From Acuticoccus sp051016205 (GTDB lineage Bacteria; Pseudomonadota; Alphaproteobacteria; Rhizobiales; Amorphaceae): 64,000 nucleotides of DNA. Every line of letters begins with the position of its first letter. The first letter of the stretch is position 1. Below, in pieces: positions 1 to 8,909 of this stretch. Below the pieces are notes generated by a model. It did not search any database. It was given only the letters and a program-made list of their open reading frames with translations, and was not told the origin of the DNA. The stretch is from the NCBI GenBank assembly GCA_051016205.1, contig CP136534.1:1116001-1180000 (forward strand), in the 5' to 3' direction. The translations under genes and the position numbers were made by a program.

Positions 1-900
1 GCGCAGGCGCGTCATGGTCACACGCTCCTCGCGCGCGGCGTCGTCCGCGCTGGAAGGGGCGCGTGGCGGCGCCTTTGCGGGGGCTTGTGCGGTTGGGGCT
101 GTGGCGCCTTGCTCGATGGCAGCCAGAACATCGCCCTTCAGCACCTGGCCGCGGCGGCCCGTGCCATCAACGTTTGCAGCGTCGAGGCCCGATTCTTCAA
201 GGTGTTTGCGGGCTGCAGGGGAAGGGGGCATGTCGGTCCCGCCAGAGGCTGCGTCTTTGGCGGGGGCGGGGGCGGCATCGGCCTTGGGAGCGGCCGCTGC
301 GCCAGCGCCGCCGATGGTGCCAAGAAGGGCACCGACGGCAACCGTGTCGCCCTCCTTCACCGCAAGCGACACGACAGTGCCTGCGGCCGGGGCGGGGACC
401 TCAACGCTCACCTTGTCGGTCTCAAGCTCTAGGATGGGCTCGTCGGCGGCAACGCTCTCGCCTTCCTGTTTCATGATTTGCGAGACGGTGGCCTCGGTCA
501 CCGATTCCCCAAGGGCTGGAACGTTGACGTCCACTGTCTTGTCCGCGCCATCACCGCTCTTGGCAGCAGGGGCCTCAGCGGTTGTGGCGGCGGCTGCGGC
601 AGGGGCTGCGGCGCCATTGCCGGCATCGGCCTTTTGCCCTTTCGCGGCAGGGGCTGCGCCTTTGCCCTCGGCGATCTGGCCGAGGAGGGCGCCCACTTCC
701 ACCGTCTCACCGTCCTTTGCGGTGATCTCGCTCAACGTGCCGGCGGTGGGGGCGGGAACTTCTACGGAGACCTTGTCCGTCTCAAGTTCGAGCAGAGGCT
801 CGTCCGCGGCGACCGTGTCGCCCGCCGCCTTGAACCACTGGGCCACTGTGGCCTCGGTGACGGACTCACCCAAGTTGGGGACACGGATCTCAGTGCTCAT
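1..900 (-). CDS. odhB: Dihydrolipoyl succinyltransferase (E2 of 2-oxoglutarate dehydrogenase), N-terminal part
   Basis: E2 core of the 2-oxoglutarate dehydrogenase complex, moving the succinyl group from E1 to CoA. About 300 codons are visible; the catalytic domain runs off the left edge. Two lipoyl domains are present, each with the motif ELETDKVSVEVPAP (lipoyl lysines near residues 43 and 163), joined by Ala/Pro-rich linkers. A peripheral-subunit-binding domain follows, with PSPAARKHLEE and GTGRRGQVLKGDV near residues 220-255. Two lipoyl domains rather than one is a recurring arrangement in some alphaproteobacterial OdhB proteins. It starts at an ATG 194 nt downstream of sucA and is presumably co-transcribed with it. 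Confidence 0.95.
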   Translation of the reverse strand, partial: MSTEIRVPNLGESVTEATVAQWFKAAGDTVAADEPLLELETDKVSVEVPAPTAGTLSEITAKDGETVEVGALLGQIAEGKGAAPAAKGQKADAGNGAAAPAAAAATTAEAPAAKSGDGADKTVDVNVPALGESVTEATVSQIMKQEGESVAADEPILELETDKVSVEVPAPAAGTVVSLAVKEGDTVAVGALLGTIGGAGAAAAPKADAAPAPAKDAASGGTDMPPSPAARKHLEESGLDAANVDGTGRRGQVLKGDVLAAIEQGATAPTAQAPAKAPPRAPSSADDAAREERVTMTRLR

Positions 901-1035
901 GGCGCTTCATTTCAATTGGCGTGCGAGGGGAAGGCGTGCGCGGCTGCCGCGCGACGGTGAAGGGATGGTCCCGTGGCGCCAAAGCGCCAGCGTACCGAAG
1001 ACAGTGATTTGCGCCCTTGACGGCACGAACGCAAG

Positions 1036-1062
1036 CCGGTTCGCCCAGAAGGCGAGCCGGTT
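1036..1062 (-). other. Hairpin in the sucA-odhB spacer
   Basis: The 193-nt spacer between sucA and odhB holds an inverted repeat: CCGGTTCGCC and GGCGAGCCGG form a ten-pair stem with one G-U wobble around a CAGAA loop. There is no T tract, so it looks more like an RNA-processing or stability element than a terminator. Its function is inferred only from its position. Confidence 0.4.
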
Positions 1063-1093
1063 GCGACAGGGCGTGCAATCCAAGGGGAGGCCA

Positions 1094-4042
1094 TCAAGCG
1101 TAGGCCTGCTCCAGAAAGCTCTCCAGCTGCTGCTTATGGCGCCTTGCAAGACCGGTTGCCGGGGAGGCGGCGGCAAGACGGCCCACATAGCGCACGCGGC
1201 TGTTGGCCATGCGCGTTTGCTGCAAGCACCAGTCCAGGTACACCTGAACGAAGCTCCACCCACCCATGTTGGCGGGCTCTTCCTGGCACCAAACAAGTTC
1301 AGCGTTCGGGAAGCGCTTCAACTCGTTGACGAGGGAGCGGGCCGGGAAAGGGTAGAGCTGCTCAAGCCGTAAAAGGTAGACGTCATCGACGCCCCGTTCT
1401 TCGCGCGCTTCGAGAAGATCGTAATAGACCTTGCCCGAGCATACGATCACCCTGCGGATCTCGGCATCCTTCTTGAGGGTGATCTCGCCGCCTTCGATCA
1501 CCTCCGCATCATCCCAAAGGATGCGGTGGAAGGTGGAGTTGGGCCCCAGCTCCTCAAGGGTCGAAACGCAGCGCTTGTGGCGCAGGAGCGACTTCGGCGT
1601 CATCAATATGAGGGGCTTGCGCACCTCACGCTTCAGCTGACGGCGCAGGATGTGGAAGTAGTTTGCCGGCGTGGAACAGTAGGCCACCTGCATATTGTCC
1701 TCCGCGGACAGTTGCAGGAATCGCTCAAGCCGTGCCGACGAGTGTTCGGGCCCCTGACCCTCATAGCCGTGGGGCAGGAGGAGGACGAGGCCTGACATCC
1801 TCAGCCACTTGCGCTCGCCTGAGGAGATGAACTGGTCGATCACCACCTGGGCGCCGTTGGCAAAGTCGCCGAACTGAGCCTCCCAGCAGGTCAGCGCATT
1901 GGGCTCGGCCAAGGAGAAGCCATACTCAAAGCCGAGCACAGCCTCCTCCGACAGCATGGAGTTGATGACCTCGTAGTGGGCCTGTCCCTCCCCAAGGTTG
2001 TTGAGGGGAATGAAGCGGTCTTCGGTCTCCTGATCGTAAAGGACCGAGTGGCGTTGGGAGAATGTGCCACGCTCCACATCCTGGCCGGACAGGCGCACAG
2101 GGTAGCCGTCCTGAAGGAGGGAGCCGAACGCCAGGGCTTCCGCCAGCGCCCAATCGATCCCTTTGCCACTGTCCATGACCTTGCGGCGATGGTCCAGGAA
2201 GCGGCCGATGGTGCGGTGGATGTTGAAGCCTTCGGGAATGGTGGTGAGCCGCTCGCCGATGGCCTTCAGCTCCGCCTCGTCGACGCCAGTAGAGCCGCGG
2301 CGCGGCTCGTCGGTGTCGTGGGCGGGTTTGATCTTCTTCCAGCGTCCGTCCAGCCAGTCGGCCTTGTTGGGAAGGTAGTGCTGGCCGGCCTCGAACTCGT
2401 CCTCGAGGTGCTGGCGCCAGTCGGCCTTGCGCTGGTCCACGTCCTCGGCGGTGAGTTCGCCCTCGTCCACGAGGCGCTTGCCGTAGATCTCAAGCGTTGA
2501 GGGGTGGGCGCGGATCTGCCTGTACATGATCGGCTGGGTGAAGGCCGGCTCGTCGCTCTCATTGTGGCCGAAGCGACGGTAGCAGAACATGTCGATGACG
2601 ACGGGCTTGTGGAACTTCTGGCGGAATTCCGTCGCCACCTTCGCCGCGTAGACGACGGCCTCGGGGTCATCGCCGTTCACGTGGAAGATCGGCGCCTCGA
2701 TCATCTTCGCCACATCCGACGGGTAGGGCGAGGAGCGCGAGAAGTGCGGGTTTGTGGTGAAGCCGATCTGATTGTTGATGATGACGTGGATGGACCCGCC
2801 CGTGCGGTGCCCCTTCAGCCCCGACAGGCCAAAGCATTCCGCCACCACGCCCTGGCCGGCAAAGGCTGCATCGCCGTGGAGGAGAAGCGGCATGACCTTG
2901 GTGCGGTCGGTGTCCTTCAACTGGTCCTGCTTGGCGCGCACTTTGCCGAGCACCACGGGGTCGACAATCTCAAGGTGGGAGGGGTTGGCGGTGAGCGACA
3001 GGTGCACGTCGTTGCCGTCGAACTCCCGGTCCGATGAGGCGCCGAGGTGGTACTTCACGTCGCCCGAGCCTTCCACCTCGTCAGGCTTGAAGGACCCGCC
3101 TTTGAACTCGTGGAAGATGGCGCGCAAGGGCTTGCCCATCACCTGGGCGAGGACGTTCAGCCGGCCGCGGTGGGCCATGCCGATGCAAATGTCCTGGACG
3201 CCGAGGTTGCCGCCGCGCTTGATGATCTGCTCCAGCGCAGGAATGACGGATTCGCCGCCATCAAGCCCGAAGCGCTTGGTGCCTGTGTACTTGACGCCCA
3301 AGAACTTCTCGAAGCCTTCCGACTCGATCAGCTTGTTGAGGATGGCGCGCCGGCCTTGGGAGGTGAACGTGACACCCTTGTCGGGCCCCTCGATCCGCTC
3401 CTGAATCCAGCCTTTTTCGACAGGATCGGAGATGTGCATGAACTCCACACCCAAGGTGGAGCAGTAGGTGCGCGTCAAAATATCGAGCATCTGACGCAGG
3501 GTGGCAAACTCCAGCCCCAGCACATTGTCGATGAAGATGGGCCTGTCGAGGTCGGCTTCGGTAAAGCCGTAGGCGACGGGATTCAGCTCCTCATCGGTGT
3601 TGCCGACAATGCCGAGCGGGTCGAGGTTGGCATGAAGGTGGCCGCGCATGCGGTAGGCACGGATCATCATGATGGCGCGCACCGAATCGCGGGCCGCGCG
3701 CTGCAAGTCGTCGGCGCTGAGGTCCGCGCCGTTGGCTTGGGCCTTCTGGGCCACCTTGTCGGTGACACGGGTCTCGACGGGCCGCCAATCGCTGTCGAGG
3801 GCGGAGACCAGTTCACCGTTGGCGGGGACGGGCCAGTCGTCACGCTGCCAGCGGGGGCCGCTGGCTTCTGCGATGACGCTCGCCTTGTCGTCCTTCAGGT
3901 CTGCGAAGAAGGCCTGCCAGCCCGCATCCACGCTATTGGGGTCGGTCTGGTACTTCGCATAAAGCTGCTCAAGATACGCGGCGTTGCCGCCGTACAGGAA
4001 CGAGGAGTTGAAGAACGCGGCATTCGCGTCTTGGCGCGCCAT
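1094..4042 (-). CDS. sucA: 2-oxoglutarate dehydrogenase E1 component
   Basis: Thiamine-diphosphate-dependent E1 that decarboxylates 2-oxoglutarate and succinylates the lipoyl arm of OdhB. The 982-residue length is normal for the family. The short N-terminal segment contains FLYGGNAAYLEQLYAKYQ, typical of SucA and thought to contact E2. The ThDP region includes GMAHRGRLNVLAQV and LLHGDAAFAGQG, followed by the GHNESDEPAFTQP segment. ATG start. The nearest upstream gene is DUF1810, 115 nt away; that gap is AT-richer than its surroundings and could carry an extra promoter. odhB follows on the same strand. Confidence 0.98.
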   Translation of the reverse strand: MARQDANAAFFNSSFLYGGNAAYLEQLYAKYQTDPNSVDAGWQAFFADLKDDKASVIAEASGPRWQRDDWPVPANGELVSALDSDWRPVETRVTDKVAQKAQANGADLSADDLQRAARDSVRAIMMIRAYRMRGHLHANLDPLGIVGNTDEELNPVAYGFTEADLDRPIFIDNVLGLEFATLRQMLDILTRTYCSTLGVEFMHISDPVEKGWIQERIEGPDKGVTFTSQGRRAILNKLIESEGFEKFLGVKYTGTKRFGLDGGESVIPALEQIIKRGGNLGVQDICIGMAHRGRLNVLAQVMGKPLRAIFHEFKGGSFKPDEVEGSGDVKYHLGASSDREFDGNDVHLSLTANPSHLEIVDPVVLGKVRAKQDQLKDTDRTKVMPLLLHGDAAFAGQGVVAECFGLSGLKGHRTGGSIHVIINNQIGFTTNPHFSRSSPYPSDVAKMIEAPIFHVNGDDPEAVVYAAKVATEFRQKFHKPVVIDMFCYRRFGHNESDEPAFTQPIMYRQIRAHPSTLEIYGKRLVDEGELTAEDVDQRKADWRQHLEDEFEAGQHYLPNKADWLDGRWKKIKPAHDTDEPRRGSTGVDEAELKAIGERLTTIPEGFNIHRTIGRFLDHRRKVMDSGKGIDWALAEALAFGSLLQDGYPVRLSGQDVERGTFSQRHSVLYDQETEDRFIPLNNLGEGQAHYEVINSMLSEEAVLGFEYGFSLAEPNALTCWEAQFGDFANGAQVVIDQFISSGERKWLRMSGLVLLLPHGYEGQGPEHSSARLERFLQLSAEDNMQVAYCSTPANYFHILRRQLKREVRKPLILMTPKSLLRHKRCVSTLEELGPNSTFHRILWDDAEVIEGGEITLKKDAEIRRVIVCSGKVYYDLLEAREERGVDDVYLLRLEQLYPFPARSLVNELKRFPNAELVWCQEEPANMGGWSFVQVYLDWCLQQTRMANSRVRYVGRLAAASPATGLARRHKQQLESFLEQAYA

Positions 4043-4157
4043 GATGGACTGTCCATGAAGATGATACTTTCATGCAACATAGTACGGCTTTGTCTGAATC
4101 TGAACCGTGCGCAGACGCGTGATCAGCCACAATCAAGGCCGAACAGCAAGGAATTGA

Positions 4158-4586
4158 TCACTCGGCAAGGGTCGACAGGGTCAACGGGTCGCGCTCACCG
4201 TCAAAATAACGGGTCAGCGCGCGGTCGAACACATCGTGAGTCGGGGCCGCAACATGGAACAGCGTTGCGCACGAGCGGAACTTCAGATCGTCCGGCGTGC
4301 CGAAGAGCGCCGCGGCCGACGGTGCGTCCGCTTCAATCGCCGCCTCGAAGCACTCCAAGAGGCGCGGGCCAAGAACAGGGTGGGCGATGTACGCCCTCGC
4401 CTCAGCCAATCCTGACAGGCCGTAGCGCTTTGCGGTGGGCGATCGACCGAGGGCGCCAAGCTGCGGGAAGATGAACCACATCCAGTGGCTCCGCTTACGC
4501 CCGCCTTTGATCTCGCCAAGTGCCGCCGCGAACGTGTTGTCTTGTGCGCGGACGAACCGGTGGAGATCGAAGGGGTCTTCGCTCAG
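4158..4586 (-). CDS. DUF1810 family protein, probable CTG start overlapping the sucD stop
   Basis: A complete DUF1810 domain (about 142 residues), recognised from DPFDLHRFVRAQ, then GRKRSHWMWFIFPQL and a C-terminal RYFDGERDPLTL. The family is small, cytosolic and of unknown biochemical function. No ATG, GTG or TTG occurs in frame at the expected N-terminus. The best candidate is a CTG giving (M)SEDPFDLHRF, whose last two bases belong to the sucD TGA (CTGA overlap), with a GAAGG-type ribosome site just upstream. This points to translational coupling to sucD. The gene sits between sucD and sucA on the same strand. The family call is firm; the start is inferred. Confidence 0.8.
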   Translation of the reverse strand: MSEDPFDLHRFVRAQDNTFAAALGEIKGGRKRSHWMWFIFPQLGALGRSPTAKRYGLSGLAEARAYIAHPVLGPRLLECFEAAIEADAPSAAALFGTPDDLKFRSCATLFHVAAPTHDVFDRALTRYFDGERDPLTLSTLAE

Positions 4587-5491
4587 CCCTTCAAAACCTT
4601 CGCAAGGGTGGTGCCGAGCTGTGCCGGGGATGGGGAGACGGTGATGCCGGCCGCTTCCATCGCCGCAATCTTGTCCTCGGCGCCGCCTTTGCCGCCTGAG
4701 ATGACAGCGCCTGCGTGGCCCATGGTGCGACCGGGAGGTGCCGTGCGGCCTGCGATAAAGCCGACGGTGGGTTTCTTGCGGCCCTTCTTCGCCTCGTCGG
4801 TGAGGAACTGGGCAGCGTCCTCTTCGGCGGAGCCGCCGATCTCGCCGATCATGATGATGGACTTCGTCTCGTCGTCGGCCAGGAACATTTCCAGGACGTC
4901 GATGAACTCCGTCCCCTTCACGGGGTCGCCGCCGATTCCCACGGCCGTCGTCTGGCCAAGGCCCTCGGCGGAGGTCTGAAACACCGCCTCGTACGTCAAC
5001 GTGCCTGAGCGCGAGACAATCCCCACCGACCCGTCGCGAAAGATGGATCCGGGCATGATGCCGATCTTGCACTCGTTCGGGGTGAGGACACCCGGGCAGT
5101 TGGGGCCCAGAAGCCGGGAGGAGGAGGCGTCGAGCCGTGCCTTCACCTTCACCATGTCCATCACCGGGATGCCTTCGGTGATGCACACGATCAGCGGGAC
5201 CTCCGCCTCGATCGCTTCGATGATGGCAGCGCCCGCCCCCGCAGGCGGCACGTAGACCACCGACGCGTTGGCCCCTGTCGCCGCCTTCGCCTCGCTGACG
5301 GTGGCAAAGATGGGCAGCGGCCCGGCATTGCCGTTGGCACCCGTCCACGTCTCGCCGCCCTTTTTGGGGTGGACGCCCGCGACCATTTGTGTGCCGTGAT
5401 AGGCAAGCGCCTGCTCGGTATGGAAGGTCCCAGTACGGCCCGTCAGCCCTTGGACGATAACTTTGGTGTTCTTGTCGACGAGGATGGACAT
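4583..5491 (-). CDS. sucD: Succinyl-CoA synthetase subunit alpha
   Basis: Alpha subunit of ADP/GDP-forming succinyl-CoA ligase. It binds CoA and carries the phosphorylated histidine in GRTMGHAGAVISGG. The 302-residue length is standard. The N-terminal Rossmann CoA-binding motif VQGLTGRTGTFH and LLGPNCPGVLTP are clear. The ATG giving MSILVDKNTKVIVQG matches the family start. sucC lies upstream, with an RDD-domain gene between the two subunits, which is unusual because sucC and sucD normally abut. The stop codon is shared with the probable CTG start of the DUF1810 gene. Confidence 0.97.
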   Translation of the reverse strand: MSILVDKNTKVIVQGLTGRTGTFHTEQALAYHGTQMVAGVHPKKGGETWTGANGNAGPLPIFATVSEAKAATGANASVVYVPPAGAGAAIIEAIEAEVPLIVCITEGIPVMDMVKVKARLDASSSRLLGPNCPGVLTPNECKIGIMPGSIFRDGSVGIVSRSGTLTYEAVFQTSAEGLGQTTAVGIGGDPVKGTEFIDVLEMFLADDETKSIIMIGEIGGSAEEDAAQFLTDEAKKGRKKPTVGFIAGRTAPPGRTMGHAGAVISGGKGGAEDKIAAMEAAGITVSPSPAQLGTTLAKVLKG

Positions 5492-5645
5492 TGGCGGGCT
5501 CTTTGGACGGGGGGCGCACGGACGGACGGCCGTGCCGAAAGGGTTCAGATCGTCTTGCGCGGTGAACCGGTCACCGTCGGCCGGTTCGCGCTTCGGCCTT
5601 CTAGCCCTCCACAGGAAGACTGGCAACGCAGACGCGAGGCAAACT

Positions 5646-6119
5646 CTATGCTTGCGGTGGATTCGTGTGCTCGCTTTGGACGTGAAGGCACACCGTCCCG
5701 GCGATCTTGTCGTGAAAGCCCTGCTTGCGCTTGTCGAGGCCCACCCAAAAGAAGCCGATGAGAAAAGGCATGGCCGAGACGATGTAGCAGAAGGTCCTGC
5801 CAAGAGCGCGCTGCAGACCAAGGGGCGCCTGGTCCTCAGCGCGCACCACGCGAATGTTCAGGAGCGCCTTGCCGAACGAGCCTGAAAAACGCCAAACGCA
5901 AAGCGCCCAGAACACGAAGACGGCCGCAACGGCAAGGGGGCTGACATCGATGCTGATCGACCCCGTTGTCTCTTCCACGGTGTAGAGCGGTGCGAACGTG
6001 AAGGTTTGAATCACGTAGAGCATGGCGGCGACGGAGGCGATATCGAGGAGCATTGCCAGCGTGCGGCGCCAAAAGCCTGCATAGCCCAGGATGCGAAGGG
6101 GTGTTGCGCCCCTCACCAT
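5646..6119 (-). CDS. RDD domain membrane protein between sucC and sucD
   Basis: Small integral membrane protein (about 157 residues) of the RDD family. The N-terminal GFWRRTLAMLLDI contains the Arg...Asp signature, and three hydrophobic stretches follow. The central SFGKALLNIRVV and C-terminal DKRKQGFHDKIAGT are hallmark RDD motifs. The family is associated with ion or osmolyte transport, but its function here is unknown. An in-frame TTG at 6134 is an alternative start that would leave only a few nucleotides after sucC. I prefer the ATG at 6119, which gives MVRGATPLRILGYAGF. It is inserted between the succinyl-CoA synthetase subunits and co-directional with them. Confidence 0.85.
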   Translation of the reverse strand: MVRGATPLRILGYAGFWRRTLAMLLDIASVAAMLYVIQTFTFAPLYTVEETTGSISIDVSPLAVAAVFVFWALCVWRFSGSFGKALLNIRVVRAEDQAPLGLQRALGRTFCYIVSAMPFLIGFFWVGLDKRKQGFHDKIAGTVCLHVQSEHTNPPQA

Positions 6120-6137
6120 CACACCGTCGAGCAAGCG

Positions 6138-7331
6138 CTAAGCGCCCACCGCCTTTACGATCTTCTGGGCCGCGTCGTCGAGGTCGTCGGCGCTTGTGAT
6201 GTCGAGGCCCGAATCGTCGAGGATGGCTTTTCCCTGTTCCACGTTGGTGCCTTCAAGGCGCACCACGAGGGGGACGGTCAGGCCCACCTCCTTCACCGCA
6301 GTGACCACGCCCTCGGCAATGACATCGCAGCGCATGATGCCGCCGAAGATGTTGACGAGGATGCCCTTCACCTGAGGGTCGGCGGTGATGATTTTGAAGG
6401 CGGCCGTCACTTTCTCCTTCGAGGCGCCGCCACCGACGTCCAGGAAGTTGGCGGGCTCGGCCCCGTAAAGCTTGATGATGTCCATGGTGGCCATGGCGAG
6501 CCCGGCGCCATTCACCATGCAGCCGATGGTGCCGTCCAGCGCCACGTAGGCAAGGTCGTGCTTTGACGCTTCGATCTCCTTGGCGTCCTCTTCGGTGAGG
6601 TCGCGCAGGGCCATCACATCGTCATGGCGAAAGAGGGCATTGCCGTCGAATGAGACCTTGGCGTCGAGAACGCGCAAGTGCCCATCCGTCATGACGATCA
6701 AAGGGTTGATCTCAAGAAGGCTCATGTCCTTCTCGGTGAAGGCTTGGTAGAGCTGGCGGGCAAGGGTCGCCATCTCGCCGGCGGCAGGCGCCTCAAGCTT
6801 CAGGGCGTCCACCAGCATCGCGACGTCGGCCTCGGTGACGCCTTCGAGGGCATCGATGGCAACGGTGACGATCTTTTCGGGCGTGTCGTGGGCGACGGCC
6901 TCAATGTCCATCCCGCCTTCGGTGGAGACCACAAACGCCACCTGCCCGACGGCGCGGTCCACCAGTATGGACAGGTACAACTCGCGCGCAATGTCGGCTC
7001 CGTCCTCGAGGTAGAGGCGGTTCACCACCTTGCCCGACGGCCCGGTCTGTTTGGTGACGAGGGTGTTGCCGAGCATCTCGCGCGCGTTTTCCACCACCTC
7101 GTCCACGGACTTTGCCAGTCGCACGCCGCCTTTGGAATCGGGCCCCAGCTCCTTGAAACGGCCTTTGCCGCGCCCGCCAGCATGGATCTGGCTCTTCACC
7201 ACATAAAGGGGGCCTGGAAGCTTTGCCGCAGCGCTTGGCGCCTCGTCGATGGAGGTGATCGCAACGCCTGCCGCCACAGGGGCGCCGTAGCCGCGCAAGA
7301 GCTCTTTGGCCTGATGCTCGTGGATGTTCAT
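6138..7331 (-). CDS. sucC: Succinyl-CoA synthetase subunit beta
   Basis: ATP-grasp beta subunit of succinyl-CoA ligase; with SucD it interconverts succinyl-CoA and succinate with nucleotide phosphorylation. The full 397-residue form begins MNIHEHQAKELLRGYGAP. The ATP-grasp region shows KSQIHAGGRGKGRFKE, LEINPL and NGAGLAMATMD, and the C-terminal ligase domain has FLDVGGGASKEKV and VNIFGGIMRCD. ATG start. It lies downstream of mdh and a secreted hypothetical gene in the TCA-cycle run. Confidence 0.98.
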   Translation of the reverse strand: MNIHEHQAKELLRGYGAPVAAGVAITSIDEAPSAAAKLPGPLYVVKSQIHAGGRGKGRFKELGPDSKGGVRLAKSVDEVVENAREMLGNTLVTKQTGPSGKVVNRLYLEDGADIARELYLSILVDRAVGQVAFVVSTEGGMDIEAVAHDTPEKIVTVAIDALEGVTEADVAMLVDALKLEAPAAGEMATLARQLYQAFTEKDMSLLEINPLIVMTDGHLRVLDAKVSFDGNALFRHDDVMALRDLTEEDAKEIEASKHDLAYVALDGTIGCMVNGAGLAMATMDIIKLYGAEPANFLDVGGGASKEKVTAAFKIITADPQVKGILVNIFGGIMRCDVIAEGVVTAVKEVGLTVPLVVRLEGTNVEQGKAILDDSGLDITSADDLDDAAQKIVKAVGA

Positions 7332-7383
7332 GGGATGGCTCCGGGGTCAGCGGCGGGGACGATGAGATGTGTTCAAACAGGGC

Positions 7384-7881
7384 CTAGCATCCACGAAGAA
7401 CGCGGTCGATGGCCTTGGCCGAGCCCGACAGCGAAAGCGTGAAGCTGGACCCCTCCACAAGAGGCGGGGCGAAATCATAGGTGAGGGAACTGCCGCGGCG
7501 CAGTGCGTCAATCAGATTGTCGGACGTGGCAACGCTAATCTTTGCCTGGTAGGCGGCATCGCGCTCGGAGAAGATGAGTTCGGCCGAGCGACGCATGGTG
7601 TTTCCGTCGACGGTGAAGGCCACGTCGGGGACGCTGGCAGGCTCTTGCATGGCGTAAAGGGCGGGCAGGATGGCAATGCGCCCTGCCTCGCACGACAGCA
7701 CCATCCCCACAGCGTCGGTCTCTGGAATGCCCCACTTGGCAAAGACCCCCACGTCCCCTTCGTCGATGAACCAGACGGGTTTGGGGGCCTGGGCAATGGC
7801 GCCGGCCGTCAGAAGTGTGAGGAACGTAAGCCCTGCAACAACGCTCCTAAGCAAGGCCGGAATCGATGTTGCGGCACGCAT
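7384..7881 (-). CDS. Secreted hypothetical protein between mdh and sucC
   Basis: 165-residue protein with a typical signal peptide: basic start, hydrophobic core GLTFLTLLTAG and a cleavage-like AIAQA. The mature part has two cysteines, one mid-protein (LSCEAG) and one at the very C-terminus (VLRGC), which could form a disulfide. I do not recognise a catalytic family; it resembles short periplasmic proteins often annotated as hypothetical in alphaproteobacteria. Its start overlaps the end of mdh by 35 nt, so it is probably translationally coupled and belongs to the operon. The ATG at 7881 is preferred over a TTG one codon upstream. Confidence 0.75.
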   Translation of the reverse strand: MRAATSIPALLRSVVAGLTFLTLLTAGAIAQAPKPVWFIDEGDVGVFAKWGIPETDAVGMVLSCEAGRIAILPALYAMQEPASVPDVAFTVDGNTMRRSAELIFSERDAAYQAKISVATSDNLIDALRRGSSLTYDFAPPLVEGSSFTLSLSGSAKAIDRVLRGC

Positions 7882-8809
7882 CAATGAGGCCGCGCACAGC
7901 GTTCACCGAGGCGTCGAAGTTCTGCTTCTCGCCGTCTTCAAGTTCGATCTCGACAACGCGTTCCACACCGCCAGCGCCGATCACCACAGGCACGCCCACA
8001 TAAATGTCCGACAGGCCGTACTGGCCCGACAGATGTGCGGCTGCGGGAAGGACGCGCTTCTTGTCGCGCAGGTACGCTTCAGCCATCTGGATTGCCGAGG
8101 CGGCGGGGGCGTAAAAGGCAGAGCCGGTCTTTAACAGGCCGACGATTTCCGCGCCGCCGTCGCGGGTGCGCTGGACGATGGAATCCAGCCGGTCCTGCGT
8201 GGTCCACTCCATCTTCACAAGGTCGGGGAGGGGGATGCCGGCAACGGTGGAGTAGCGCGTCAAAGGCACCATGGTGTCGCCATGGCCGCCCAGCACGAAG
8301 GCGCTGACGTCCTCAACGGAGACATTGAACTCGTTGGCCAGGAAGGTGCGGAAGCGCCCAGCATCGAGCACCCCAGCCATTCCCACCACCATGTTCTCAG
8401 GAAGGCCCGAGAATTTCTGCAGCGCCCACACCATCGCATCCAGCGGATTGGTGATGCAGATGACGAAGGCTTCGGGCGCATGTTCCTTCAGCCCTGCACC
8501 CACCTGGCTCATGACTTTGAGGTTGATGCCCAAAAGGTCGTCCCGGCTCATGCCCGGCTTGCGCGGCACGCCGGCAGTCACAATCACCACATCGGCGCCG
8601 GCAATGTCGGCATAGTCGTTGGTGCCTGACAGGTGGCTGTCGAACCCGTCGATGGGCGAGGACTGCATGATGTCGAGGGCCTTGCCGTCGGGGATGCCTT
8701 CGGCGATGTCGAACAGGACAACGTCCCCCAGCTCCTTCAGCCCGGCCAGATGTGCAAGCGTGCCGCCGATTTGGCCGGCGCCGATCAGGGCGATTTTTGA
8801 GCGTGCCAT
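7847..8809 (-). CDS. mdh: Malate dehydrogenase (LDH-like type)
   Basis: NAD-dependent malate dehydrogenase oxidising malate to oxaloacetate in the TCA cycle, 320 residues. The N-terminal nucleotide motif IGAGQIGGTLAHL, the substrate arginine region AGVPRKPGMSRDDL, NPLDAMVWALQKFSG and the catalytic histidine in VLGGHGDTMVPL are all visible. It belongs to the lactate-dehydrogenase-like malate dehydrogenases usual in alphaproteobacteria. The start giving MARSKIALIGAGQIGG is chosen; a 24-codon upstream extension lacks homology. It follows zapE and overlaps the secreted hypothetical gene. Confidence 0.97.
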   Translation of the reverse strand: MARSKIALIGAGQIGGTLAHLAGLKELGDVVLFDIAEGIPDGKALDIMQSSPIDGFDSHLSGTNDYADIAGADVVIVTAGVPRKPGMSRDDLLGINLKVMSQVGAGLKEHAPEAFVICITNPLDAMVWALQKFSGLPENMVVGMAGVLDAGRFRTFLANEFNVSVEDVSAFVLGGHGDTMVPLTRYSTVAGIPLPDLVKMEWTTQDRLDSIVQRTRDGGAEIVGLLKTGSAFYAPAASAIQMAEAYLRDKKRVLPAAAHLSGQYGLSDIYVGVPVVIGAGGVERVVEIELEDGEKQNFDASVNAVRGLIDACRNIDSGLA

Positions 8810-8909
8810 GGGGGTGTCGTTCCACTGTTTAACGAGGTCTGAAGGGACTTTTCGCCTACCGCGTTCGGGCCTTCGGTTCAAGCCGCTCGCCGCTTTCAGG
8901 CGTGTGAGG

